Shown: positions 14,382 through 22,789, counted from the stretch's first letter. The stretch: DNA of 28,309 bases from Planctomycetota bacterium (GCA_018828825.1 JAHJUV010000073.1:1-28309), one strand, 5' to 3'. Translations and numbers: made by a program. The notes: generated from the sequence alone by a model not told the origin.

Positions 14382-16637
14382 CTAGCGGACATAAACAGTT
14401 GGTTGATTCGCTGCATAAGCGGAAATATCAAACTCCTGCCTTTGCCAGCTTGAATCCGTCACCGCTGAACTGTTTATCCACAATTGACTCCAATTGCTGC
14501 CATCATTTGAAATTTCGACTGGCGCTTGGTCGTTATTGGCGTTGTCAACATTGAGCCAGCGATAAAAAACAAGCTTCACAATATCAGTATCACTGCAGTC
14601 AATAGCTGGGGTTGTTACCCATTCTGTTGAATCCATCTTATTTGCATAATTGCCGGATAAATTATAGCCGATAACATTTTGTCCGGTAAACCCTGAAACG
14701 GGATCCGGGTAACTAAAAGGACTACCTCCGCCTCCAGTTGGCTGGCCCCACTGCCACTCGCTACCATCCGGAGTCCAGCCCGGATCAGTATCCATATTGG
14801 CTGAGTAGAGAACAGCTTCAAAAGCAACCGTTACAGCAGCTTCATTTGAATCTCCACCGTTCGGCTCTGTACCGCCATCATTGGCTTTGAAATTAAAATT
14901 CACAGGTAACAGACATCCTGGCTTCGGTGTGTAAATAACTTCATTACCAAAATTAGCAAGTGTATAAGGTGCAGAATTTATATTCGCCGCACACGGGTCT
15001 ATAAGCGAGCCATGATTAGGTAATTTTGTAATAAGATATGATAGTTGGTTTGGTGGATTTGGAAGTCCATCATCGCTTGCGTCAAGCGTTATAACAACTG
15101 CTGTATCCGGCACCGTCAACGCTATAACATCAAACACAATAGGAGGAGCTTCTGTAAGTTGAATCGAATCAATCGCGTTTTGTAAATTTACCCTCGGCGT
15201 TACAATTGACGATTTGGAATCGATTATATTATCTCCCGTATTCACAAGGGCATCTTTTACTTCCTGAGGCATCAGGTAGCTCCCTGTAAGTATTTTCGCA
15301 GCAGATTGCAAACACGCCGCGGCACCGGCAGCATATGGACATGCTGCACTGGTTCCTCCGAAATCAGGCGTATAATCACCGGTCTCATAGCCGCTTGAGC
15401 CTGAAATATCGGTTGTATAGGCATCGTGCGCAGGCGCAAGCAATTTCAGAAATGTTGCGGAGTTGGAGTAGCAGCTAACCTTATCCGCAACTGAGCCATC
15501 CCAGCAGGCCCAAGGAGGTGAGCATTGAGGCTCAGGTTCCGCTACGCAGGATTCCTGCTCAACACAAAATCCTATGGTGCCTAAGCTGGCATCATAAACC
15601 GATCCAACGCTGATGACAGCGGAAAAAGCAGCAGGCGCTGCCAGCGATTCGCAATAACCTTCATTGCCTGAGGCCGCAAAAACTGTAATGCCTGCAGCTA
15701 CCAAACGTCCTGCCGCTGAGGCGTAGGAAGGCCTATCGTTTTCGGCTTCGGTTACGCTGAAATATCTTCCGCCTCCAAAGCTGTGACTTACAATCAATAT
15801 AGGATTATCAAGGTCATCGTATTGATGTTCAATACACCAGTCCCATGCCTGTATTACATCGGTATCATACGCCGAGCCGCCGCTGCCAAACGATATTTTC
15901 ATTGCATAAATTTTCGCGTTATGCGCAACACCTCCGATATAGTCGCCAACTGTACCCAAATCTCCTGCGGCTATGCCTGCACAGGCAGTTCCGTGTGCTT
16001 CGCCGTTTGGGATAGGGTCAGAATCATTATCGCCGGTATCATATCCGCCTATAACTTTGCTGTTAGGAAACCCGCCGTTACCCAGCCTTGGATGAGTGTA
16101 ATCAACACCCGTATCTGAAATTGCAATAGCAACGCTTTGCCCATTATAAGTCGAACGAGGCGTCATCGCATTAATTAAGCCAATACCCTGAGCCAACATC
16201 TTATGCTCAAGTCTTGATAGCTCAACCGATTTTACCAGAGGGTGTGTGAGTAGCTTGTCAAGCCCCTGCAGTGTAACTTCGCCAGCGAAACACTCAAAGT
16301 TGCTATAGCGATGACTCAGAATAAATTCATTAGCTGACAATTCCGATAATACATTTGATTGCCTGCCGGCAATTTCCGCTCTAACCTGGTCTTTAAACTG
16401 TTTGTCTTTAAAAGATTTAATACTCTTTAGATGCTGCGGCAACTCTATACCGATGATTACTTTGACTTTTTGCTGTCCACTTTCAAAAGCTGCTAAAATC
16501 TCTTCTTCATTGGAAAGCTTTTTAACCTCTGCTTGTACTTCATCCGGCAACAAGGTGATAAAAAGAAAAATAATTACGAACAGGTATCTTGTTAGATATT
16601 GTAGAGCGGAAATCTTTGGCTGCTCTCTGATCACCAT
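14382..16637 (-). CDS. Secreted subtilisin-like serine protease (S8), cut short by an in-frame stop
   Basis: The 751-residue frame begins with a signal peptide (hydrophobic 18-30, likely cut after VQA at 36), a propeptide-like region to about 150, and an S8 domain with Asp175 (ISDTGVDYTHP), His215 (AHGTACAGI) and Ser430 (GGTSAACPYAAG); the oxyanion-hole Asn is in AASGNEG. From about 500 comes a beta-sandwich repeat (cadherin- or Ig-like, ending FKANDGG) and then a jelly-roll-like domain beginning YSANMDTDPGW that stops abruptly at QPTVYVR. The rest of that domain and a dockerin-like tail lie just after the stop, in frame. The catalytic part is intact, so a truncated protease lacking its C-terminal anchor could still be secreted. 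The ATG has AAGAAG upstream. Confidence 0.88.
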   Translation of the reverse strand: MVIREQPKISALQYLTRYLFVIIFLFITLLPDEVQAEVKKLSNEEEILAAFESGQQKVKVIIGIELPQHLKSIKSFKDKQFKDQVRAEIAGRQSNVLSELSANEFILSHRYSNFECFAGEVTLQGLDKLLTHPLVKSVELSRLEHKMLAQGIGLINAMTPRSTYNGQSVAIAISDTGVDYTHPRLGNGGFPNSKVIGGYDTGDNDSDPIPNGEAHGTACAGIAAGDLGTVGDYIGGVAHNAKIYAMKISFGSGGSAYDTDVIQAWDWCIEHQYDDLDNPILIVSHSFGGGRYFSVTEAENDRPSYASAAGRLVAAGITVFAASGNEGYCESLAAPAAFSAVISVGSVYDASLGTIGFCVEQESCVAEPEPQCSPPWACWDGSVADKVSCYSNSATFLKLLAPAHDAYTTDISGSSGYETGDYTPDFGGTSAACPYAAGAAACLQSAAKILTGSYLMPQEVKDALVNTGDNIIDSKSSIVTPRVNLQNAIDSIQLTEAPPIVFDVIALTVPDTAVVITLDASDDGLPNPPNQLSYLITKLPNHGSLIDPCAANINSAPYTLANFGNEVIYTPKPGCLLPVNFNFKANDGGTEPNGGDSNEAAVTVAFEAVLYSANMDTDPGWTPDGSEWQWGQPTGGGGSPFSYPDPVSGFTGQNVIGYNLSGNYANKMDSTEWVTTPAIDCSDTDIVKLVFYRWLNVDNANNDQAPVEISNDGSNWSQLWINSSAVTDSSWQRQEFDISAYAANQPTVYVR

Positions 16638-16704
16638 CTGCTCTTCTTGGCCCCTTTTTTAAACTTTACTTAATTAGGATTTCCCATTTATATCTGCTCA
16701 GCTA

Positions 16705-16720
16705 TCCCGATGTATCGGGA
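16705..16720. repeat. TCCCGATnnATCGGGA palindrome, intergenic copy
   Basis: Perfect 7-bp arms around GT. The same core occurs inside coding genes at 24060-24075, 25284-25299 (degenerate) and, in an extended form, 27983-28021. Confidence 0.75.
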
Positions 16721-16827
16721 CTAAGTCTCATTTCCAATAGTATATCAAATCTAACTTGAAATTTCCAGCTTTTTTACAGGCTTGTGTGTTTACCAAGCAA
16801 ATGCAAAAAATCTAATACTTAAGGATA

Positions 16828-16936
16828 CCTCTAAAAATACACCTTGTCATTGCGAGCGCAGCGAAGCAATCTCATTTTTGAAGCAATAATGAAGATTGCT
16901 TCGTCGTTGCACTCCTCGCAATGACATTTTTAGAGG
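16828..16936. repeat. 109-bp nested inverted repeat with CATTGCGAG arms
   Basis: Outer arms CCTCTAAAAAT (16828-16838) / ATTTTTAGAGG (16926-16936). Middle arms TGTCATTGCGAG (16845-16856) / CTCGCAATGACA (16915-16926). Inner arms CGAAGCAATCT (16862-16872) / AGATTGCTTCG (16893-16903). Imperfect pairing extends outward to 16821 and 16943. It is a classic dispersed palindromic element with no frame. Confidence 0.8.
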
Positions 16937-16964
16937 CTCCCTTAATCTTCCATAGAGGTTCGAT

Positions 16965-17000
16965 AAAAAAGCCGATTGCAAACCGCTATCGGCTTTTTTT
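16965..17000. terminator. Rho-independent terminator (works on both strands)
   Basis: AAAAGCCGAT ... ATCGGCTTTTTTT forms an A/T-flanked GC stem (16965-16976 / 16988-17000) with an 11-nt loop; the T-run on one strand and A-run on the other suit either direction. No gene ends directly upstream on the plus strand, so it may insulate the PEP-CTERM promoter. Confidence 0.7.
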
Positions 17001-17031
17001 GTAAAAAATCTTAACAAATCCAATTTTTCTC

Positions 17032-17060
17032 TTGCATATATAGCACTCTCGTGATATAAT
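17032..17060 (+). promoter_or_regulatory. Sigma70-type promoter of the first PEP-CTERM gene
   Basis: TTGCAT (17032-17037), a 17-bp spacer and a perfect TATAAT (17055-17060). The predicted start near 17067 gives a leader of about 205 nt before the ATG at 17273. Confidence 0.75.
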
Positions 17061-17066
17061 CATTTA

Positions 17067-17272
17067 AGAATTGGGGTGGAGAGAACATTGCACATAGGCT
17101 TTTAATCTTCTGATGAACAGAGTAGTTTTTTTGTATTCTGTCTCGATTCGTCGGGGTTGATTTTCAGCCTTATTGGAGGGGGTTTTCACAAGAGAAGTTG
17201 TTTTTCGGCAGAGATTCTGCGCGCGTTTTTAAAGCGATAACAATAAGACTCTTTTAAGAAGTGAGGTGCAAT
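17067..17272 (+). promoter_or_regulatory. Long conserved leader of the first PEP-CTERM gene
   Basis: About 205 nt. Its 5' end (GGGGTGGAGAGAACAT..., 17073-17088) and its 3' block GCGCGCGTTTTTAAAGCG (17219-17236, 37 bases before the ATG) reappear in the leader of the second PEP-CTERM gene at equivalent positions. A small hairpin GCAGA-gat-TCTGC lies just before the 3' block. The ribosome binding site is AAGTGAGGTG. Confidence 0.55.
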
Positions 17273-18007
17273 ATGACAAAAAGATTTTTAGTCTTTTTTG
17301 CTGCGATTCTTTCCGTATCAGCCCTACAGGTCTCTGCCTTCACAATTCCACAAACGAAGTATTTCAGCGGCACACCCAGTATGAGCGGGTCTTTGACCTT
17401 TAATCGGTTTGATAACTACGGCGGGACCCTGGTTTTACAATCCATCGATATTTCACTTACCTTACAGGCAAGCGGCGGATATTTTATACTCGACAATGAC
17501 AATACCAGCCCCGTATCCGGCACATTCGAATTTGGTGCAAATGCCACCATAATAGGTGCTACTGATGTAATCCTGAAAGATTCTTCTTCACAGGACATTC
17601 CTGCTCAGGCAGCAGCATATCACAGCGGGGTTTTTAATTTGGCGGCTGATGTCGACGATGACACCGGAGACTATGACCCAACCGGTCCTGATGGAATGTT
17701 CTACAACGGCGGAATCGAAAACAGCACTACATCCGGTTCTATAGGAAACGCCTTTTGGAGCGGTTTTACAGGATCAGGCACAGGCACATACAATATAAAC
17801 TTCTCTGTAACCCAGAGAGCCTCCTGCAGCGGTCCTGACTATATTGAGAATCAATCCAGCCCTCCTCCGAGCACATTTGGCTTTGTAACCGTTCTTTACA
17901 CCTATGAACCCGTTCCTGAGCCGGCAACAATTGCCCTGCTGACAGTTGGCGCTCTTGCCCTTTTGAAGAAGAGAAAACACAGCAAATTTATCCGCCATAG
18001 CGCCTAA
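17273..18007 (+). CDS. PEP-CTERM exosortase-substrate protein (choice-of-anchor E-like)
   Basis: A secreted protein expected to be processed and surface-anchored by an exosortase/EpsH-type enzyme. The 244-residue product has a signal peptide (MTKRFLVFFAAILSVSALQV, cut near SAF), a beta-rich domain starting FTIPQTKYFSGTPSMSGSLT that resembles the choice-of-anchor E pattern, and a C-terminal sorting signal VPEPATIALL with hydrophobic helix and basic KKRK end. The frame opens at GTG 17261, but that GTG is part of the ribosome binding site GTGAGG, so ATG 17273 is chosen. The body is rich in Asp, Gly and Thr. No exosortase is in the window. It has its own promoter and leader. Confidence 0.85.
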   Translation: MTKRFLVFFAAILSVSALQVSAFTIPQTKYFSGTPSMSGSLTFNRFDNYGGTLVLQSIDISLTLQASGGYFILDNDNTSPVSGTFEFGANATIIGATDVILKDSSSQDIPAQAAAYHSGVFNLAADVDDDTGDYDPTGPDGMFYNGGIENSTTSGSIGNAFWSGFTGSGTGTYNINFSVTQRASCSGPDYIENQSSPPPSTFGFVTVLYTYEPVPEPATIALLTVGALALLKKRKHSKFIRHSA

Positions 18008-18062
18008 CATCCTATAATTAATTTTGCGGTAAAAACTTTTTAAAAAAGTATTTGTTTTTTTG

Positions 18063-18091
18063 TTGACAAACACTATTGTCTCTGATATAAT
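18063..18091 (+). promoter_or_regulatory. Consensus sigma70 promoter of the second PEP-CTERM gene
   Basis: TTGACA (18063-18068), exactly 17 bp, TATAAT (18086-18091): a full match to both hexamers. It predicts strong basal transcription starting near 18098. Confidence 0.85.
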
Positions 18092-18097
18092 TCGCAT

Positions 18098-18370
18098 CAT
18101 AATAGGGGTTGGAGAAAACATATTAGGCAGGAGTAGAAAACGCGTACTGGAAACAGTTGGTTTTCGCGCGTTTTTCTGCATTTAACCACTGATTAGGAGA
18201 AAACACTAAAGCTTTGTGCGCATACTTTGTGCGCTTTTCGAGCTTTGTGCTGTTTGAAAACCTGATTACCAAATTTTATCTGATTCGATTATGCGGTCTA
18301 TAACAGTTTTGGTTTGCGCGCGTTTTTAAAGCGTTAAAAATAACCTTATTATTAGAAAGTGAGGCAAGAA
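18098..18370 (+). promoter_or_regulatory. Long leader of the second PEP-CTERM gene, with attenuator-like parts
   Basis: About 270 nt. Begins like the first leader (GGGGTTGGAGAAAACAT, 18105-18121). A stem AAAACGCG (18137-18144) / CGCGTTTT (18167-18174) followed by more T could act as an early terminator. Three direct repeats of CTTTGTGC start at 18212, 18225 and 18243. The block GCGCGCGTTTTTAAAGCG (18316-18333) is identical to the first leader's. The ribosome binding site is AAAGTGAGG. Confidence 0.5.
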
Positions 18371-18985
18371 ATGATAAGGAAAATTTTACCTGTCTTTGTC
18401 GTGGCGCTTGTAATAGCGGGTTCGACGACTCAGGCGGGAACTATAAAGTCGATAACCGCGACGACTGTTGGTACGGCGTTTTCAATCGATACCGGCCTCC
18501 TGACCATGAACGGTCATACCGGAATCGATGTCCAAGACACGTCAGATATCATAACTACTGAAACCGGCGGCTACTTCAGCCTTAGCACACATCTGGAAAG
18601 CCACGCATCATTACCTGGGGGCATAGCCAGCGGGAATTTTATCGGCGGGACATTCGAATATTTGGACTTCAGCAACAACCCTATGCTGACGGGCACTATC
18701 GTGTCTTTTAATCTGGTTGAGGTTTTCGATGGTTTCGGAATCTTCGCAGGCAAAGGTTCTTTCAATGTTAATCCTGGCGGAATGCTGAATGCGAGTTTTG
18801 GTGCGACGACCGGCAGTATGGTTGATATTTCTTTTTCTGTTAGCCCAAATACCATCAGCGACTTCGATACCGGTTTTACCGCCAGTTCAACTATGACAAT
18901 CTTGCCGATTCCTGAGCCGACGACAATCGGACTTCTCAGTCTTGGCGCCTTAAGTCTGCTTCGAAGAAAAAGTGTTAATAAATAA
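18371..18985 (+). CDS. PEP-CTERM exosortase-substrate protein
   Basis: The product of about 204 residues has a signal peptide (MIRKILPVFVVALVIAGSTT, cut near QAG), a beta-rich Gly/Ser/Thr body with no known catalytic motif, and a PEP-CTERM tail (PIPEPTTIGLLSLGALSLLR with basic end RRKSVNK). GTG 18359 also opens this frame but lies in the ribosome binding site, as in the first gene. The strong promoter and long leader suggest it is made in large amounts or tightly conditionally. The third PEP-CTERM gene starts 29 bases later and is probably co-transcribed. The specific role is unknown; surface or matrix protein is the usual inference for the class. Confidence 0.85.
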   Translation: MIRKILPVFVVALVIAGSTTQAGTIKSITATTVGTAFSIDTGLLTMNGHTGIDVQDTSDIITTETGGYFSLSTHLESHASLPGGIASGNFIGGTFEYLDFSNNPMLTGTIVSFNLVEVFDGFGIFAGKGSFNVNPGGMLNASFGATTGSMVDISFSVSPNTISDFDTGFTASSTMTILPIPEPTTIGLLSLGALSLLRRKSVNK

Positions 18986-19014
18986 TATTAACAAATAGTG
19001 AAAGGAAAGAAGTT

Positions 19015-19701
19015 ATGAAAAAGTTAATTACAATTTGTTTAGTATGTGCAAGCGTACTGCTGACTGTCGGTAATGTTCTGGCCGCAGACCTCTATTGTCC
19101 TGAATGGGCAGACGGCCCCAACACCACCTGTCAAGCCTGGGAATTTGACACAGATAACCCGGGCCCAATGGCTCCTGACTGGGGCGATTTCCTTCCAGAT
19201 ACCGGACTAATCGTAACACCGGGTGAAGGTATGGGATGGCTTGAAGAAGACAGTCCATACTTTTATGGGTACGATTACGATCCGGATCTGGAGTATCCGG
19301 AAGAAATTTGGATCGGCTATGGCGTCTGGGAGCTTTCAGGCGCTATCGATGTACTCGTGGATAACTTCGATGAGCCAAACCCTGAAAAACGAATCTGGAT
19401 CCAGCTTACATGGAGACCGCAGGATGTAGAAGGCGGAATTCCTACTATTTATTTGGAAGACCCGGAAGGCGGACAAATCGGCCCTGTTACTGACCCCATT
19501 AATGAAATCCTGCTCGGCCCTGATTGGATTCACAGCGCCTACGAAATCGTGCTCGATTGGAACCCTCCGTATGAACTTATCCACATTGAGGGAAATATCA
19601 ACGTCGATGAGCTTGTTATCGACACCTGGTGCGTTCCCGAACCGGCAACAATTTGCCTGCTCGCAATAGGGTCTTTAGCACTGATAAGAAAGAAAAGATA
19701 A
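19015..19701 (+). CDS. PEP-CTERM exosortase-substrate protein, acidic
   Basis: A 228-residue protein with signal peptide (MKKLITICLVCASVLLTVGN, cut near LAA-DL), an acidic, Trp- and Pro-rich beta-type body (e.g. WDFDTD-like and GYGVWELSGAIDVLVDNFDE segments), and a PEP-CTERM signal VPEPATICLLAIGSLALIRK ending KKR. Cys residues C29 and C40-type pairs near the start and C207 before the tail could form disulfides. A good AAAGGAAAG ribosome binding site lies upstream. It has no promoter of its own that I can see and follows the second PEP-CTERM gene closely; a strong terminator comes 80 bases after its stop. No function can be assigned beyond cell-surface export. Confidence 0.83.
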   Translation: MKKLITICLVCASVLLTVGNVLAADLYCPEWADGPNTTCQAWEFDTDNPGPMAPDWGDFLPDTGLIVTPGEGMGWLEEDSPYFYGYDYDPDLEYPEEIWIGYGVWELSGAIDVLVDNFDEPNPEKRIWIQLTWRPQDVEGGIPTIYLEDPEGGQIGPVTDPINEILLGPDWIHSAYEIVLDWNPPYELIHIEGNINVDELVIDTWCVPEPATICLLAIGSLALIRKKR

Positions 19702-19781
19702 AAAACAATAAAGCGTTAGCATTTTTCGCTTAACCGCTCTATTTAAAAGACGTTATAATAACTTTGCCGTATAGTTCGGCC

Positions 19782-19812
19782 AAGCCGCACCCTTAATAGG
19801 TGCGGCTTTTTT
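19782..19812 (+). terminator. Rho-independent terminator after the PEP-CTERM genes
   Basis: AAGCCGCACC (19782-19791) / GGTGCGGCTT (19799-19808) with a 7-nt loop, followed by T-run to 19812. It closes the transcript of the PEP-CTERM cluster. Confidence 0.9.
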
Positions 19813-19844
19813 GTTTAACTTAGGCAAAATCGGATAAAAGCTTC

Positions 19845-19880
19845 ACCCCCACGCTTTCTTGCGAAAGCAAGAGTGGGGGT
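19845..19880. repeat. Clamped GAAA-loop hairpin, copy 3 (intergenic)
   Basis: ACCCCCAC (19845-19852) pairs with GTGGGGGT (19873-19880) around the inner stem CTTGC-GAAA-GCAAG. Compared with 13324-13360 the clamp changes G to A on one arm and C to T on the other, so pairing is kept. Confidence 0.8.
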
Positions 19881-19928
19881 AAATCTTCTGGATTTTAGGA
19901 TGATTACACAATAAAATTCAGCTTCGTT

Positions 19929-21665
19929 ATGAATATCATCTATAAAAATAAAAAGCTCGAACGGCTGCTGATACTTACAAACCTTGCCGTAACTACCCTC
20001 GTTATAGCAACGGCTTTATTGCAGCTGGGTTTTTACAGACAGATACTTCCTGACACTCAGATATATCTAATACTCATTGCCGCTACGTTTTTTTTCATAG
20101 TTGAAAAAGTCATAAGGTTTTTCAACGCCCGCTCCAAAAAGGACTACCTTATTTTCTGCTGGTTCGAGTTCATCTTTATCATCCTGCTCGTGGTGCTTTA
20201 CTATTCGGCGGGCACTTTATGGGCGCTTGGCGTTTATCTGCTCTTGCAGGTTATCACAAAAGTATGCAGGACTATGGTTAACCTTGCCGCCTCAGGCAAG
20301 AGCCCTGCTCTAACTTTCGTCGGTTCTTTCATAGTTATCATCCTCACCGGCTCAATTCTCCTGATGCTGCCAAGAAGCTATAAAACCGAGCCAATAAACT
20401 TTGTGGATGCCCTGTTCACCGCAACAAGTGCAACCTGCGTAACAGGCCTCACTGTAAAAGATATTGGAACGGATTTCTCTGTTGTCGGCCAGACTGTAAT
20501 ACTCGTACTTATTCAACTCGGAGGTTTGGGCATTGTAATTTTCGGCGCTGTTTTCAGTCTGCTTTTCGGCCAGGCCCTTAATGTCAGACAATCAGTCGCA
20601 ATGCAGGACCTCTTAAGCGCCCAGACCGTCAGCAAAATAACGCACATTATCGCATTTATATTCATAACAGTCGTTGTAATGGAAGGCTTAGGCGCTTTAA
20701 TTCTATATAATATGTGGGACACCTACGCCACGCTGCCCGGAAACATCCACAGCAAATGGTTCTGCTCGATATTTCATTCTATCAGCGCATTTTGCAACGC
20801 GGGACTCGGCCTATTTTCCGACAGCTTTATGGGCTTTAAAACAGATTGGCGTATTTATTTTATCATTTGCCCGATGATAATCATCGGCGGACTCGGATTC
20901 GGAGTGCTTTTCAATCTCGCAACCGTTCTGGTCGATAAAATCAGGTTCCTTTTAAACAGATTCCGCCCTTATGAAAAACGCCATTTAAAAACTCCTGTCA
21001 GGGTTCATCTCCAGACGAAAATAGTTTTGACGGTAAGCCTGATACTCATTCTCGCCGGCACAGCCGGACTGCTCATAATCCAGAACAACACCGGCAATCA
21101 CAAAATAGGACTCAGCGATGCGTTCTTCCAGTCCGTCACCGCCAGAACAGCAGGTTTTAACACCATTGAAACTAAAGCACTTTCCATACCTGCAAAAATG
21201 GTTTTAATGATACTTATGTTCATCGGCGGCTCCCCCGCTTCGACGGCAGGCGGCATCAAAACCGTTACCTTCGCTGTAATCTTTATGGCCGCTTACGCTA
21301 CCGTACGAAAAAGAAGCGAAGTAGAAATATTCAAGCGTTCTGTGCCTTTGGTAATGGTTGGAAAGGCTCTTACCGTTATATTGCTTTTCGCGGTCTTGTT
21401 TTTTACTTCCGCATTTCTGCTGACGATAACCGAAAGGCACAGCAATTTTGACACTTCCGCCATACTCTTCGAAACCGTATCCGCGATTGGAACTGTCGGA
21501 CTAAGCTGCAGTATTACATCGTCTTTGACAACCGCGGGAAAATTAATTATCATTATTACTATGCTGATTGGCCGGCTCGGAGCGCTTACATTGCTTGCCG
21601 CCTTGACTTTCAATATAACTCCGGCTCGCTATAATTATCCGGCGGAATCGCTGGTGGTAGGATAA
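19929..21665 (+). CDS. ktrB: Potassium uptake channel subunit (KtrB/TrkH family)
   Basis: Membrane subunit that imports K+, gated by a cytosolic RCK protein. The 578-residue protein carries the four pore loops of the family: TSATCVTGLT (about 166-174), SAFCNAGLG, TARTAGFNT and SAIGTVGLSC. The Gly in each forms the K+ filter. It has about 110 extra residues with roughly three additional helices before the usual core (which starts near LASSGK-like AASGKSPALT), making it longer than typical KtrB of about 450 aa. No clear ribosome binding site precedes ATG 19929. mscS and ktrA follow at 52 and 22 bases and are read the same way, giving an operon for K+ entry and osmotic release. Confidence 0.9.
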   Translation: MNIIYKNKKLERLLILTNLAVTTLVIATALLQLGFYRQILPDTQIYLILIAATFFFIVEKVIRFFNARSKKDYLIFCWFEFIFIILLVVLYYSAGTLWALGVYLLLQVITKVCRTMVNLAASGKSPALTFVGSFIVIILTGSILLMLPRSYKTEPINFVDALFTATSATCVTGLTVKDIGTDFSVVGQTVILVLIQLGGLGIVIFGAVFSLLFGQALNVRQSVAMQDLLSAQTVSKITHIIAFIFITVVVMEGLGALILYNMWDTYATLPGNIHSKWFCSIFHSISAFCNAGLGLFSDSFMGFKTDWRIYFIICPMIIIGGLGFGVLFNLATVLVDKIRFLLNRFRPYEKRHLKTPVRVHLQTKIVLTVSLILILAGTAGLLIIQNNTGNHKIGLSDAFFQSVTARTAGFNTIETKALSIPAKMVLMILMFIGGSPASTAGGIKTVTFAVIFMAAYATVRKRSEVEIFKRSVPLVMVGKALTVILLFAVLFFTSAFLLTITERHSNFDTSAILFETVSAIGTVGLSCSITSSLTTAGKLIIIITMLIGRLGALTLLAALTFNITPARYNYPAESLVVG

Positions 21666-21717
21666 GAATTGAATGTTTTATTTACACTGTTAAAATATAG
21701 AAATTGAGGTACTTTTG

Positions 21718-22767
21718 ATGATGAATTTCTGGCACGATATCATTCCGCTCGTCTGGCTGTCGGCTATCGCGATTATTGCGGGGCTTATTGGACATTTCGT
21801 TGTATTCAGATTACTTATGAAGATTGCGCTTCGAACCAGAACCAAATTCGACGAGTCCTTTATCAAGCACTGTTTTACCCCTTCGCTTTGGGCAATTATT
21901 TTATTGATATATCGCTGGTTTTTGCCGTTAACGGCACCTGAAAATTATATCGAAGCAGTTACCCGTTTTCTGAGTATTGTTTTCGTCATCATAATTTCAT
22001 GGCTGCTTATAAAACTTACTTACATCCTTGACGATTATGTTTTCGATAAATTCGCCATAGATACGAAGGACAACTTAAAGGCCCGTAAAATCCGTACTCA
22101 GCTCGGCGTACTCAAAAGAATCGTTATAGTTATTGTACTGATTGTGGCAATTGGATCTATGCTGATGTCTTTCGAAAAGGTTCGGCAGCTCGGCGGCGCA
22201 ATTTTGGCTTCAGCCGGAATAATCGGTATCGTGGTCGGAATTGCCGCACAAAAAACCATCGGCACTTTCATTGCGGGTCTTCAAATAGCGTTTAGTCAGC
22301 CGATTCGCATCGACGATGTGGTAATTGTCGAAAACGAATGGGGCAGAATTGAAGAAATAACTTTGACCTATGTTGTCATTAAAATATGGGACTTGAGGCG
22401 GTTGGTTGTCCCTATAACTTATTTCATTGAAAAACCCTTCCAAAACTGGACCCGCGTTACTTCTGACATCCTCGGAACCGTCTTTATATATGTGGATTAT
22501 ACCGTACCTATAGAAGAAATCAGGAAGCAGCTCCATACCATTCTTCAGAGTTCAAAACTTTGGGACGGCAAGGTCAGCGTTCTTCAGGTAACAAACACCA
22601 CAGAAAAAACTATTGAGCTTAGAGCTTTGATGAGCGCAGAGGATGCATCAACAGCCTGGGGTCTTCGATGTTATGTACGGGAAAAACTTATCGAATTTAT
22701 CAGGTCCAATTATCCCGAAAGTCTTCCGAGATTTCGCGCTTCTGTTGAAAAAACCGAAAACCAATAA
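21718..22767 (+). CDS. Small-conductance mechanosensitive channel (MscS family)
   Basis: Opens under membrane tension to release solutes on osmotic downshock. The 349-residue product has two or three N-terminal helices, the glycine/alanine-rich pore helix (GGAILASAGIIGIVVGIAAQ), and the start of the MscS beta domain IAFSQPIRIDDVVIVENEWG, followed by VPITYFIEKPFQNW and a C-terminal alpha/beta domain. ATG 21718 is chosen because GAGG lies 8 bases upstream; the frame also opens at TTG 21715. Its place between ktrB and ktrA is unusual and suggests shared control of K+ uptake and emergency efflux, though it is an inference that the proteins cooperate. Confidence 0.9.
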   Translation: MMNFWHDIIPLVWLSAIAIIAGLIGHFVVFRLLMKIALRTRTKFDESFIKHCFTPSLWAIILLIYRWFLPLTAPENYIEAVTRFLSIVFVIIISWLLIKLTYILDDYVFDKFAIDTKDNLKARKIRTQLGVLKRIVIVIVLIVAIGSMLMSFEKVRQLGGAILASAGIIGIVVGIAAQKTIGTFIAGLQIAFSQPIRIDDVVIVENEWGRIEEITLTYVVIKIWDLRRLVVPITYFIEKPFQNWTRVTSDILGTVFIYVDYTVPIEEIRKQLHTILQSSKLWDGKVSVLQVTNTTEKTIELRALMSAEDASTAWGLRCYVREKLIEFIRSNYPESLPRFRASVEKTENQ

Positions 22768-22789
22768 ATAATTTGAAAAAAGGATTGAT

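Larger units (their letters stand above)
16638..17031. other. Intergenic region with palindromes and a terminator
   Basis: Between the divergent subtilase and first PEP-CTERM genes. It holds a 16-bp palindrome (16705-16720), a 109-bp nested inverted repeat (16828-16936) and a terminator (16965-17000). No coding frame is supported. Confidence 0.65.

Noticed and set aside
16955..16975. Possible tRNA because of a GAGGTTCGATAA string
   Set aside because: No cloverleaf arms or acceptor stem could be fitted; the string abuts a terminator stem.
17067..17272. c-di-GMP (GEMM) riboswitch in the PEP-CTERM leader
   Set aside because: The characteristic GEMM core and tetraloop receptor strings were not found; only an uncharacterised conserved leader can be claimed.
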